Assembly (NCBI GenBank): GCA_964464755.1
Contig: CAYXGZ010000011.1
Coordinates: forward strand, 1 to 64,000
DNA: 64,000 nucleotides
Direction of reading: 5' to 3'
Origin: CAYXGZ01 sp964464755
GTDB taxonomy: Bacteria > Planctomycetota > MHYJ01 > JACPRB01
Below, one piece after another: positions 8,395-16,180 of the stretch (positions within the stretch are counted from its first letter, which is position 1; each line of letters begins with the position of its first letter). The position numbers and the translations under genes are program-made. The notes below the pieces were generated by a model. It saw only the letters and a program-made list of their open reading frames with translations. It did no database searches and was not told where the DNA came from.

Positions 8395-9470
8395 GGCTGG
8401 GGGCCCGTCTCCACGGGCAGGTCGAGCTCGACGCGCTCGCCGTCGCGGAGCACGGCGACGCGGAACACGGCGGGCGACTCGACCTCGGCCACCTTCTTGC
8501 GCAGCGCCCGGAGGTCGGTCACCGGGGCGCCGTCGAACGAGACCAGGATGTCGTTGCGCCGCAGGCCGGCGCGGCGGGCCGGGCCCGCCTTGTCGACGGC
8601 GTTGATGCGCGCGCCCTGGCCCTCGGGGATCTTGTGGAGCAGGCGCAGGTCCTCCTCGAGCGGCCAGACCGTGAGCCCGACCCAGCCCCAGTCCATGCGG
8701 CCGTTCTTGCGGATGCGCTCGGCGACGAACTTCAGCATGGAAACCGGCGTCGCGAAGCTCGTCACGGGCGTCCCGACCGGCGCGAAGTCCGTCGCGTCCT
8801 TGCCGAAGAGCCTCAGCACGCCCAGCGTCGCGGGGTCGAGCGGGCCGCTCTGGTGGCTCGAGTGGACCATGCCGACCAGCTGGCCCTTGGAGTTGGCGAC
8901 GAAGCCGCCCGCGTCGCCGGGCTGCACGACGGTCGTCATCTGGACGAGGTCGTCGTAGCGCCGGCCCGCGACGAGCACCGAGCGGCCGAGGCCGCTGACG
9001 AAGCCGACGGAGGCCGAGCCCTTCAGGCCCTGCGGGTTGCCGATCGCGATCGCGTAGGTGCCCTGCCGCAGGTCCGCCGGGTCCGCGGGCTCCGCGGGCA
9101 CCAGGTTGTCCGCCTTCACGCGCAGCACGGCGATGTTCGTGCGGCGGTCGAAGGCGACGAGCACGGCGGGCAGCTCGCGCCCGTCGGGCAGCAGCGCGGA
9201 GAGATCGGTCGCGGACTGCACGCCGCCCGCGTCCGTGAGGATCAGGCCGTCGGCCGTCCACGCGATCCCGCTGAGCTTCATCGTCTCCGTGACCCACACG
9301 CCCTGCTGGACGGGGACGCGGTGGACCGCGCGGATCATGACGACGGAGCGGCGGGCCTTCTCGACGACGGCGGAGACCTCGCGCTCGATCTTCTGGAGCG
9401 TGGTCTCGGCGGGCGGGTCCTGGGCGAGCGCGACGCCCGCCGCGACGAGGAGCGCCGCGAGGATCTTCAT
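8391..9470 (-). CDS. Trypsin-fold pseudoprotease with PDZ domain, secreted
   Basis: A 359-residue protein with a signal peptide (MKILAALLVAAGVALAQ) and the same layout as the downstream HtrA gene. Each catalytic residue is replaced. The VVTNNHV block is ILTDAGGV (His to Gly), the SDLAVL block is TNIAVL (Asp to Asn) and the GNSGG block is GDAGG (Ser to Ala). A PDZ domain (LRRNDILVSFDGAPV) follows. The fold landmarks AIAIGNPQGL and VQMTTVV remain, so the protein is conserved but cannot cleave by the usual mechanism. It may regulate the active protease or present substrates to it; this is inference. It sits between the anti-sigma factor and the active protease. Confidence 0.88.
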   Translation of the reverse strand: MKILAALLVAAGVALAQDPPAETTLQKIEREVSAVVEKARRSVVMIRAVHRVPVQQGVWVTETMKLSGIAWTADGLILTDAGGVQSATDLSALLPDGRELPAVLVAFDRRTNIAVLRVKADNLVPAEPADPADLRQGTYAIAIGNPQGLKGSASVGFVSGLGRSVLVAGRRYDDLVQMTTVVQPGDAGGFVANSKGQLVGMVHSSHQSGPLDPATLGVLRLFGKDATDFAPVGTPVTSFATPVSMLKFVAERIRKNGRMDWGWVGLTVWPLEEDLRLLHKIPEGQGARINAVDKAGPARRAGLRRNDILVSFDGAPVTDLRALRKKVAEVESPAVFRVAVLRDGERVELDLPVETGPQP

Positions 9471-9473
9471 GGC

Positions 9474-10016
9474 CTAGAAGTCGACCTCGTCGGGATTGAC
9501 GAGGGACTCGACGCGCGGGAGGTAGTACGTCCCGTCGCGGGGCGCGGCCTTCATCGGCACGTTGTCGAAGCGGATGGTGACCTCGGGCCCGCCGTTCATG
9601 AACATCGACGGCCCCGCCCCCGCCCCGGCCGGCGTAGCGGGCGGCACGTAGGTGGCGTCGGCGTCGTCGGCCGGGCGCGCGATCTCGGGGGCGCGGCGGG
9701 AGAGCGACTGGACCGTGTAGCCGATGGAGAGGCCGATGGCGAGGACGGCCGCGGCGCGGCCCGCCCAGGCGAGGAACGCCGGGCGGGAGCGGCGGACGGG
9801 GGGCAGCACCGCCTCCTGGATCCGCTGGAAGGTGCCCGGGGGCTCGACCCCGTCGCGGAGCCCGGCGACGAGCGCGCGGAGCTCGCGGTACTCGGCCAGC
9901 TCGCGGGCGCAGGCCGCGCAGACGGCGGCGTGCCCCTCGACGGCGATCCGCTCGTTCTCGGTGGTCTCGCCGCCGGCGGCCAGCGGCAGGAGGTCTCGCA
10001 GGTTCTCGCAGGTCAT
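9474..10016 (-). CDS. Membrane anti-sigma factor with zinc-binding ZAS domain
   Basis: A 180-residue protein. The N-terminal anti-sigma domain has HxxxCxxC (GHAAVCAAC, residues 28-36) preceded by MTCENLRDLLPL. One transmembrane segment lies at about residues 82-104 (FLAWAGRAAAVLAIGLSIGYTV), followed by a Pro/Gly-rich extracytoplasmic tail. The family holds its ECF sigma factor at the membrane until the domain is oxidised or cleaved. It is encoded 59 bp after the sigma gene, with a good GAGGAAG RBS, and 3 bp before the pseudoprotease gene. Confidence 0.9.
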   Translation of the reverse strand: MTCENLRDLLPLAAGGETTENERIAVEGHAAVCAACARELAEYRELRALVAGLRDGVEPPGTFQRIQEAVLPPVRRSRPAFLAWAGRAAAVLAIGLSIGYTVQSLSRRAPEIARPADDADATYVPPATPAGAGAGPSMFMNGGPEVTIRFDNVPMKAAPRDGTYYLPRVESLVNPDEVDF

Positions 10017-10075
10017 GGGTCTTCCTCGGGTTCGGAATTGCTACGCGCCGGCCTCCGGACCCGTTGGAGGGAATC

Positions 10076-10657
10076 CTACAGTTCCTCGCCGTCCTCGTCG
10101 CGCACGATCTCGGCGGGCTTCCCGTCCCAGAGCGCCTTGAAGAGCCGCCGCGCCCGGTGCAGGCGCCACCGCACCGTCGCGTTCGTGCAGCCGACGATCT
10201 CCGCGATCTCCTCGCAGGCGAAGCCCTGGATGTCGCGCAGCGTGAGCACGGCCTTGTACTTCGGCGGCAGCCGGTCGAGCGACTTGTGCACCCGCTCCCG
10301 CAGCTCGCTGCGGCCCGTCGCCTCCGTCGGCCCGCCCGCCTCGTCCGCCACGCCCCCGACCTCCTCGAGGTCCACGGCCTTCCCGTGCGAGGCCTTGCGG
10401 AGCTGGTCGATGCAGAGGTTCACGACGATCTGGTAGAGCCAGGTGTAGAAGTTCTTACGGATGTCGAAACGCGCCAGGTTCCGGAAGACCCGGACGAAGG
10501 CCTCCTGCGAGATGTCCTGCGCCAGCTCGTAGTTGCCCAGCATGTTGTGGGCGATCCAGTAGGTCCGGCGCTGGTAGCGCTCGACGAGCACGCGGAACGA
10601 CTCCGCGTCCCCCTTCTGGCAGCGCTCGAGGAGCGCGACTTCCTGCGGATCGGGCAT
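10076..10657 (-). CDS. ECF-type RNA polymerase sigma factor
   Basis: A 193-residue group 4 sigma factor. Region 2 shows ISQEAFVRVFRNLARFD and FYTWLYQIVVNLCIDQLRK; region 4 shows RLPPKYKAVLTLRDIQGFACEEIAEIVGC and NATVRWRLHRARRLF. The ATG at 10657 was chosen because the 25 codons back to an in-frame ATG at 10732 lose the strong G/C third-position bias. With its anti-sigma factor, a pseudoprotease and an HtrA protease it forms a four-gene leftward operon, most likely for envelope stress, and is probably autoregulated. Confidence 0.92.
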   Translation of the reverse strand: MPDPQEVALLERCQKGDAESFRVLVERYQRRTYWIAHNMLGNYELAQDISQEAFVRVFRNLARFDIRKNFYTWLYQIVVNLCIDQLRKASHGKAVDLEEVGGVADEAGGPTEATGRSELRERVHKSLDRLPPKYKAVLTLRDIQGFACEEIAEIVGCTNATVRWRLHRARRLFKALWDGKPAEIVRDEDGEEL

Positions 10658-10862
10658 GCGGACGGGACCCCCGGATGCGGTTCGATCGACCCCGTTGATA
10701 GGACGACGCACCGGCGCGATGGTTGTCGACATTCTAGCGCTTGGTATCCGGGAGGGCGTCCCGGTTCGCCGAAAACGCGAGCATGGAGTTGGGACGAGGA
10801 GTCCGGACGGTTGTTTCCGGGATCCGGCGGGCCTAGACTCGGGCGAAACCCGGGAGGCCCCG

Positions 10863-11213
10863 ATGATCCGCGGACTGCACTCGATGTTCTACTCGCCCAA
10901 GGCCGACGCGATGCGGAAGTTCCTCCGCGACCGCCTCGGGCTCAAGGGCTTCGACGTCGGCGAAGGCTGGCTGATCTTCGGCATCGACGGCGAGATCGGC
11001 TGCCACCCCTCGAAGAAGAAGTTCCACGAGCTCTCGTTCTGGTGCGACGACATCGGGGCCACGGTGAAGGCGCTGAAGCGCAAGCGCGTCGTGTTCACGA
11101 TGCCGGTCGAGGACCACGGGTACGGGTTCGTGACCTGCTTCAAGATGCCCGACGGATCCAAGGTCCAGCTCTACCAGCCGAAGTACAAGCAGCCGAAGCG
11201 CCGCCGGAAATGA
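10863..11213 (+). CDS. Glyoxalase/bleomycin-resistance (VOC) superfamily protein
   Basis: A 116-residue single-module VOC protein. It has the beta-alpha-beta-beta-beta layout: RGLHSMFYSPKADAMRKFLRDRLGL, then GWLIFGIDGEIGCHPS, then HELSFWCDDIGATVKAL and GYGFVTCFKMPDGSKVQLYQP. The metal-binding positions are only partly recognisable (His near the start, Gln at the end), so the substrate is unknown. It is transcribed divergently from the sigma operon and has an SD-like GGGAGGCC before the ATG. The Lys/Arg-rich tail (KQPKRRRK) is unusual for the family. Confidence 0.8.
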   Translation: MIRGLHSMFYSPKADAMRKFLRDRLGLKGFDVGEGWLIFGIDGEIGCHPSKKKFHELSFWCDDIGATVKALKRKRVVFTMPVEDHGYGFVTCFKMPDGSKVQLYQPKYKQPKRRRK

Positions 11214-11243
11214 AAAGACGGGGCGGACCTTCCGGCCCGCCCC
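11212..11243 (-). terminator. Terminator of the leftward PDZ gene (convergent junction)
   Basis: A GC-rich hairpin (GGGGCGG...CCGCCCC, 11220-11242, one internal mismatch) lies between two convergent stop codons. Read on the minus strand it is followed by GTCTTTTCA, the T-run expected of an intrinsic terminator. Confidence 0.7.
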
Positions 11244-11262
11244 GCCTGGAATCGCGCGGAAC

Positions 11263-12207
11263 CTACTTGCGCTCGCCGAACGTGACCGGCAGCTTCAGCT
11301 CCTTGCCGTCGCGGACGACGACGACGTCGACCGTGGCGCCGGCCTTGGCTGACGCGCCCATGTAGCCCTCGAGGTCCTTCTCGGCCTTGATCGCCGTCCC
11401 GCCGATCGACTTGAGGACGTCGCCCTTCTTCAGCCCGCCCTTGTCGGCGGCGCCGCCGGGCACGGCCTCCTCGACGACCACCCCGCCGGGCGTCTCGGTC
11501 ACGCGGATGCCGAGCGAGCCGGGCTTGCCGAGGAACTTCTTCATCCGGTCGCGCAGCTCCTCCTCGGACTTCGGCGTCTCCGGCTTCGGGGGCTCGGCCG
11601 GGAGCTTCGGGTGCTCGGGCGGCACGGCCTCCGGATCGTCCGGCCGGACGCCGAGGACGATCTTCAGCTCCTTCTTCTCCTTGCCGCGCAGGATCGACAG
11701 CGTCACCGCCGTCCCCGCGCCCTTCTCCACCACGATGCGCGGGATGCGGGCCGCGTCGGCGACCTTCTCGCCGTCGATGGCGAGGAGGATGTCGTCCTCC
11801 TGCAGGCCGCCCTTCGCGGCCGGGCCGTCCTCGACCACGGACGCGATCTTCACGCCGCCCTCGACTCCGGCGGCCGCGCGCTCCTCCTCCGTGAGCTCGC
11901 CGGGACGGATGCCGAGGTAGCCGGCCTTCTTGCGGGCGGGCTTCGGCGGATCGGCGGGACGCGGGGGCTCGGCGGGCTTCGGACCCGGCTTGGGCGGATC
12001 GGCGGGCTTCCCGCCGCGCAGCTTGGCGAACTCCTCGTCGATCAGCTTGGAGATCTCCTCGAGGATCCGCTGCTCCTCCAGCTTGAGGCGCTTCTCGACC
12101 GCCTCCAGGAGCTTCTTCTTGAAAGTCTCCGCGTCGTCCTGGGCGGACGCGGTCGACGCCGCGCCGAGGACCAGGATTCCGGCCAGCCAGCCCGACAGGT
12201 ACCGCAT
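11263..12207 (-). CDS. Secreted protein with two PDZ domains and no protease domain
   Basis: A 314-residue protein with a signal peptide (MRYLSGWLAGILVLGAASTASAQ) and a charged helical segment (about residues 25-65) likely to form a coiled coil. A Pro/Lys linker of PADPPKP-type repeats leads to PDZ 1 (about 95-185; GYLGIRPGEL, QEDDILLAIDGEKV). A second Pro-rich linker leads to PDZ 2 (about 230-312; GSLGIRVTE, KKGDVLKSIGGTAI). PDZ domains usually bind C-terminal peptides of envelope proteins. With no enzymatic domain, an adaptor or scaffold role is likely. A similar PDZ protein follows upstream, 48 bp away. Confidence 0.85.
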   Translation of the reverse strand: MRYLSGWLAGILVLGAASTASAQDDAETFKKKLLEAVEKRLKLEEQRILEEISKLIDEEFAKLRGGKPADPPKPGPKPAEPPRPADPPKPARKKAGYLGIRPGELTEEERAAAGVEGGVKIASVVEDGPAAKGGLQEDDILLAIDGEKVADAARIPRIVVEKGAGTAVTLSILRGKEKKELKIVLGVRPDDPEAVPPEHPKLPAEPPKPETPKSEEELRDRMKKFLGKPGSLGIRVTETPGGVVVEEAVPGGAADKGGLKKGDVLKSIGGTAIKAEKDLEGYMGASAKAGATVDVVVVRDGKELKLPVTFGERK

Positions 12208-12254
12208 GGTTTCCTCCGGTGAGTCGACAGATCTACGGCCCCGGAACCCGGGTG

Positions 12255-13019
12255 TTAGGGCCGCTGGCCCAGCTTCACCTTCACCTGGATCTTCTGCTTC
12301 TCGCGGACGACGGTGAACTCGATCTCGCTCCCGGGCGCCGCCGCCTCGAGGACCGCGCGCAGCGACTCCTCGGTGAGGTCGCGCCCCGCCGCCGCGGCGA
12401 GCACGTCGCCCGCCTTCAGCCCCGACTTCTCCGCGGGCCCACCCGGCACCAGCGCGTGGATCTTCACGCCGATCAGCCCCTTGAGGCCAGCGGCCTCCCG
12501 CTGGCGCGGGTTCAGGTCGCCCTGCTCGATGCCCAGCCAGGCCTGCCGGGCCATCGGCACGGGCGCGGGCTTCGGGCCCCGGGGCTCGAGGAGCAGCAGC
12601 GCGGCGTCGAGGTACTCCTCCTTGAGCCGCAGGCGGCCGTCGCGGGTCGAGTCGAAGAACCGCGCCACGGCGGCGCCGGTCGACTCGAGGCGGAAGACCT
12701 GCATCAGGTCCCGGACCAGGTTCGGGCCGGCCGGCGACTGGAGCACCTCGCGGAGCCGCCCGTTCACCTCGGGACCGGTCGGAAGCCGGCGCGCGAGCGC
12801 CGCGACCTCCTCCTCGAACGTGAGCGGCCGCAGCGGGCCGACCTTGGCGATCTCCGCGCGGGCCGATTCGCGGCCCGACTCGACCATCGAGCGGAGGAAG
12901 CCCGGGAATTCCTGCTTGAGGCGCTGGTCGATCCGCATCATCGTCTTCTGGCGCTCGGTCTGCGCGGACGCGGGCGCGGCCGCGGCGAGCAGGACGAGCA
13001 GGGCCGTCGTCGTCTTCAT
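12255..13019 (-). CDS. Secreted PDZ protein with an EF-hand-like loop
   Basis: A 254-residue protein with a signal peptide (MKTTTALLVLLAAAAPASAQ) and a helical N-terminal region. DSTRDGRLRLKEE (about residue 125) fits a calcium-binding EF-hand loop (Asp1, Asp5, Gly6, Leu8, Glu12), with only one copy. A PDZ domain follows (about 160-254; LGIEQGDLN, LKAGDVLAAAAGRDL). The start at 13019 follows GGGGGAC. This ATG is only about 20 bp from the 3' end of the RNase P RNA gene. Function is not known; calcium-dependent peptide binding is a guess from the domains. Confidence 0.82.
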   Translation of the reverse strand: MKTTTALLVLLAAAAPASAQTERQKTMMRIDQRLKQEFPGFLRSMVESGRESARAEIAKVGPLRPLTFEEEVAALARRLPTGPEVNGRLREVLQSPAGPNLVRDLMQVFRLESTGAAVARFFDSTRDGRLRLKEEYLDAALLLLEPRGPKPAPVPMARQAWLGIEQGDLNPRQREAAGLKGLIGVKIHALVPGGPAEKSGLKAGDVLAAAAGRDLTEESLRAVLEAAAPGSEIEFTVVREKQKIQVKVKLGQRP

Positions 13020-13039
13020 GCGGAGTCCCCCGGGGGAAC

Positions 13040-13464
13040 GGGGCGATGTCGGGACCGCGGGCTGTAAGCCGGGTCCTGTCGGCCCTTGCGGGCCGGCGGT
13101 CATCAATCTAGGACGCCGCTCGCGCGGCGTCTCGAACGTCCTACCCATGCACCCCGGTACCTTTCGGTCCCGTGGGCCGGGCCGGCCTCCTGGGATGCAT
13201 CTATTTGGACTTTCTCCGGATGGGGTTTGCCCTGCCGCCCCCGTCGCCGGGAGCGCGGTGCGCTCTTACCGCACCTTTTCACCCTTGCCCGCCTCCGCGG
13301 CTGACGCCGCTTCGGCGTGGCGGTCTGTTTTCTGTGGCACTTTCCCTGGACCCCCTCGCGGGAGCCCGGTTCCCGTTAGGAACCATCCTGCCCTGCGGAG
13401 CCCGGACTTTCCTCCCGCCGTTACCGGCAGGCGACCGCCCACCGCGCGGCCCCGACATCGCCCC
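13040..13464 (-). ncRNA. rnpB: RNase P RNA, bacterial type A
   Basis: On the minus strand the sequence contains the universal core GAGGAAAGTCCGGGCTC (about 13395-13411), AGGGCAGGATGGTTCC and AACGGGAACC, then GGGAAAGTGCCACAGAAA. It ends with the 3' hallmark GACAGGACCCGGCTTACAG (about 13060-13080). The ends pair as a long P1 helix: GGGGCGATGTCGGG at 13464-13451 with CCCGACATCGCCCC at 13053-13040, which sets the boundaries given. Length is about 425 nt. It lies between two genes read in the same direction, with 12 bp on one side and about 20 bp on the other. Confidence 0.96.
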
Positions 13465-13476
13465 GATTGGAAAAGA

Positions 13477-14172
13477 TCAGCGCGCGAAACGGCGCCGGAA
13501 CTCCGCCAGCGCCGCGGGATCGACCTCCGCCGACCCCTCCACGCTCCCCGCCAGCCCGGCCGCGTCGGCCGCCGCGAGCTCCGCGACCTCCCGCGCCGCG
13601 TCGATGAACCGCCCGCCGCGCTTCCGGATCGCCTTCTCGACGAGCCCGAGCAGTTTCCCGCCGGCCTCGAGGAGCGTTCCATCCACTTTGGCATATATGC
13701 GCGCGGAGGTCCAGAGCGCCCCCCCGCGCTCCTCCCAGCGCATCACGATCGCCGTCCGGCAGCGCACCCGGAGGATCAGGAGATCGTAGGTCCCGTACGT
13801 GTAGTACAGCTTCCGCGCCCCCTCGTCCTTCACGAGGATCATCCGCGAGACGACCCCCGCGCCGTCGTCGAGGATCACCGCGTTCTCGTCCTCGGCCCAG
13901 ATCCGGTACGTCGACGCGCCCCGCGCCCTCAGCACGCCCGCCGTGAACGGGAGCCGCGCGAGGAGGAACTCGTAGATCTCCGCCCGCGAACGGACCTCGG
14001 TCTCGGGCAGGTCCACGGTGCAGGTCGGCGCCTCGACGGCGCGCCGGACGCGCTCCGCGTCGTCCCCGGGCAGCGCGTCGAGGTCGATCGCCCAGGGGCC
14101 GGACGCCGGCGGCCCCGGCGCCGCCGCGCAGCCCCCCAGGAGCAGGAACAGGACGACGAGCCCGCGGTTCAC
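13477..14172 (-). CDS. Lipoprotein of unknown function
   Basis: A 231-residue protein with a lipoprotein signal peptide (VVLFLLLGGCAAAPG, lipobox LGGC). The mature part is mixed alpha/beta with no family I recognise. The stretch TYRIWAEDENAVILDDG and LYYTYGTYDLLILRVRCRTAIVMRWEERGG suggests a beta-rich core, followed by a helical, Ala-rich C-terminus. Its start overlaps the alaX stop by 4 bp (ATGA), so it belongs to that cluster. It ends 12 bp before rnpB. Confidence 0.7.
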   Translation of the reverse strand: MNRGLVVLFLLLGGCAAAPGPPASGPWAIDLDALPGDDAERVRRAVEAPTCTVDLPETEVRSRAEIYEFLLARLPFTAGVLRARGASTYRIWAEDENAVILDDGAGVVSRMILVKDEGARKLYYTYGTYDLLILRVRCRTAIVMRWEERGGALWTSARIYAKVDGTLLEAGGKLLGLVEKAIRKRGGRFIDAAREVAELAAADAAGLAGSVEGSAEVDPAALAEFRRRFAR

Positions 14173-15362
14173 GCGATCCCGAGCTTCGTCGCCGCGAGCT
14201 TCAGCGCCGCGGCGACCTCCCGGCCCTTGCCCCCGCCCTGCAGGAAGTGCGGCGATCCCCCGCCCTTCCCCTCGATCGCGCCGAAGACCTCAGGCCCGAG
14301 CGGCTTCAGGTCCGCCTTCACGTCGGCGCTGCGCGCGAGCACGATCGACGAGCTCTCGCCCGTCGCGCCGATCAGCGCGATCCGCCCCGGCTTCGCGACG
14401 ATCGCCGTCCCGAGCACCTGGAGGTACTTCAGGTCGCGGCCCTCGAAGACCTGGAGCACGAGCCGGCCCAGCGGGGTGTCTTTTCCGGCGGCCGCGAACT
14501 CCTCGGCCTGGTAGCCCGCGAGCAGCTTCTCGGCGGACTGCAGCGCCTTCGCGCCGGCCGTCCGCTCCTCGATCACGCGGTCGATCGCCCCGGGAAGGTC
14601 CTCGCGCCCGCACGAGAGCTTCGCCCCCGCGGCCCGCATCAGCGCGACGTCCTTCCGCGCCCAGGCCAGGGCCCGGCGGCCGCAGACGAAGGTCACGCGC
14701 GCCGACTGCTTGCCGCGCTCGACGCCGGTCACGAGGATCGGCCCGACCTCGCCGCTGCGCCGCGGGTGCGTCCCGCAGCAGGCCGAGCAGTCGAAGTCCC
14801 GCACCTGCACGACGCGAAGGGCGCCCTCGACGGGCGGCGGCTTGCGCATCGGGAGCTTCGCGACCTGCTCGGGCGTCGCGAGGAAGATCGAGATCTCCCG
14901 GTCCTCCATGACGACGTCGTTGGCGAGCTTCTCGGCGGCCTCGGCCTGCTCGGGGGCCACGTACGGCTTGTCGAGCTCGATCGTCGAGCTCTCCGCGCCC
15001 AGGTGGAAGCTGGTCGTGGCCGCGCCCGCGACCCGGACGAAGGCCTCGGAGAGCAGGTGCTGGCCGTGGTGCTGCTGGAGGTGGTCGAGCCGGCGCTCGG
15101 AGTCCACGAGCCCCTTCGCCATCTCGGCGGGCGGCAGCTCGCTCTCGAGGACGTGGAGGATCTCCTCGCCCTCCTCGAGCACGTCGACGACGCGCAGGCC
15201 GTTCAGCGTGCCCGTGTCGTGCGGCTGGCCGCCGCTGGTCGGGTAGAACGCGGTCTGCTGCAGCACGACCGCGGGGCGGCCGTCCTTCGTCGCGAGGCGC
15301 CGGGTGATCGGGCTCGAGAACGAGTACAGGTACGCGTCGTCGTGGAAGAGGCGTTTGGTCAT
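14169..15362 (-). CDS. Alanyl-tRNA editing protein (AlaX type) with DHHA1-like C-terminus
   Basis: A 397-residue free-standing relative of the AlaRS editing domain. The zinc site is complete: HHGQHLLSEAF (HxxxH, about residue 96) and CCGTHPRRSGEVG (CxxxH, about residue 197). The protein starts MTKRLFHDDAYLYSF, and FYPTSGGQPHDTG is typical of the editing domain. The C-terminal half resembles DHHA1 (EGKGGGSPHFLQGGG). It hydrolyses Ser-tRNA(Ala) and/or Gly-tRNA(Ala). It overlaps the genes on both sides by 4 bp. Confidence 0.92.
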   Translation of the reverse strand: MTKRLFHDDAYLYSFSSPITRRLATKDGRPAVVLQQTAFYPTSGGQPHDTGTLNGLRVVDVLEEGEEILHVLESELPPAEMAKGLVDSERRLDHLQQHHGQHLLSEAFVRVAGAATTSFHLGAESSTIELDKPYVAPEQAEAAEKLANDVVMEDREISIFLATPEQVAKLPMRKPPPVEGALRVVQVRDFDCSACCGTHPRRSGEVGPILVTGVERGKQSARVTFVCGRRALAWARKDVALMRAAGAKLSCGREDLPGAIDRVIEERTAGAKALQSAEKLLAGYQAEEFAAAGKDTPLGRLVLQVFEGRDLKYLQVLGTAIVAKPGRIALIGATGESSSIVLARSADVKADLKPLGPEVFGAIEGKGGGSPHFLQGGGKGREVAAALKLAATKLGIA

Positions 15363-16180
15363 GGCGGGATCATACCGGAGCGGCGCTGCCGGGCGGCCTC
15401 CGCGATGAGCGACGCGGCCGACGCGGTCACGTTGAGGCAGTCCCAGCCCGGGGCCATCGGGATGTAGATCACGCCCGCCGACGCGGCGATCACCGGCTGG
15501 GTGACGCCGTCGGCCTCGCCGCCGAGCACGAGGCACGTCGCGTCGCGGTAGTCCGTCTCCCAGGCCGAGCGGCTCTCGCCGTGGATGTGGGCCGACCACG
15601 TGGTCACGCCGCGCTTCTTGAGCTCGCCGATCGTCCGCGGCAGGTCGTCGCTGAAGTGGACGGGCACGCGCAGGACCCCGCCCAGCGAGACGCGCACGGC
15701 GCGCCGCACCCAGGGCGAGCAGGTCCGGGGCCCCACGATCAGGCCGGCGACGTCGTAGGCCGCGCAGGTCCTCACGATCGCGCCGACGTTCTCGGCGTCC
15801 GCGACGCCGTCGAGGGCGACGAGCAGCGGCCGGTCCGTCTGCACCAGCGACGTGAGCGTGGCGGGCGCGGGCAGCTCGGCGAGCGCCATCACGCCCTGGT
15901 GCACGTCGTAGCCGATCAGGCCGTCCACGACGTCCTTCCCCGCGACGAGCACCGGCAGGTCGGGCTCGGGGCGCTTCTCGATCTCCGCCCGGAGCTCGCC
16001 GAGCCAGCGCTCGGTGACGACCACGGTGCGGAGGCGGCCGGGCCAGGCGAGCATCCGGCGCACGACCTTGCGGCCGTCGCCGATGAAGCAGCCGTCGGGG
16101 ACCTTCGCATCCTTCTGCCGCAGCGTGGTGAACGGCGCGAGGCCCGGGTGCCCCGCGGCGGCGGGCTCAATTCGCGGCAC
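15359..16180 (-). CDS. TrmH/SpoU-family RNA 2'-O-methyltransferase
   Basis: A 273-residue SPOUT-fold protein with all three motifs. Motif 1 is LDGVADAENVGAIVRTC, motif 2 is LVLGGEADGVTQPV and motif 3 is IPMAPGWDCLNVTASAASLI. The N-terminal 90 residues form a substrate-binding domain like those of RlmB-type enzymes. Members methylate ribose in rRNA or tRNA using S-adenosylmethionine; the exact target cannot be read from sequence. It overlaps GT9 by 14 bp and alaX by 4 bp. Confidence 0.9.
   Translation of the reverse strand: MPRIEPAAAGHPGLAPFTTLRQKDAKVPDGCFIGDGRKVVRRMLAWPGRLRTVVVTERWLGELRAEIEKRPEPDLPVLVAGKDVVDGLIGYDVHQGVMALAELPAPATLTSLVQTDRPLLVALDGVADAENVGAIVRTCAAYDVAGLIVGPRTCSPWVRRAVRVSLGGVLRVPVHFSDDLPRTIGELKKRGVTTWSAHIHGESRSAWETDYRDATCLVLGGEADGVTQPVIAASAGVIYIPMAPGWDCLNVTASAASLIAEAARQRRSGMIPP

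Noticed and set aside
10733..10862. ECF-type autoregulatory promoter for the sigma operon
   Set aside because: A GGAAAC on the minus strand looks like a -35, but no convincing -10 lies at the right distance. It is not listed as a feature.
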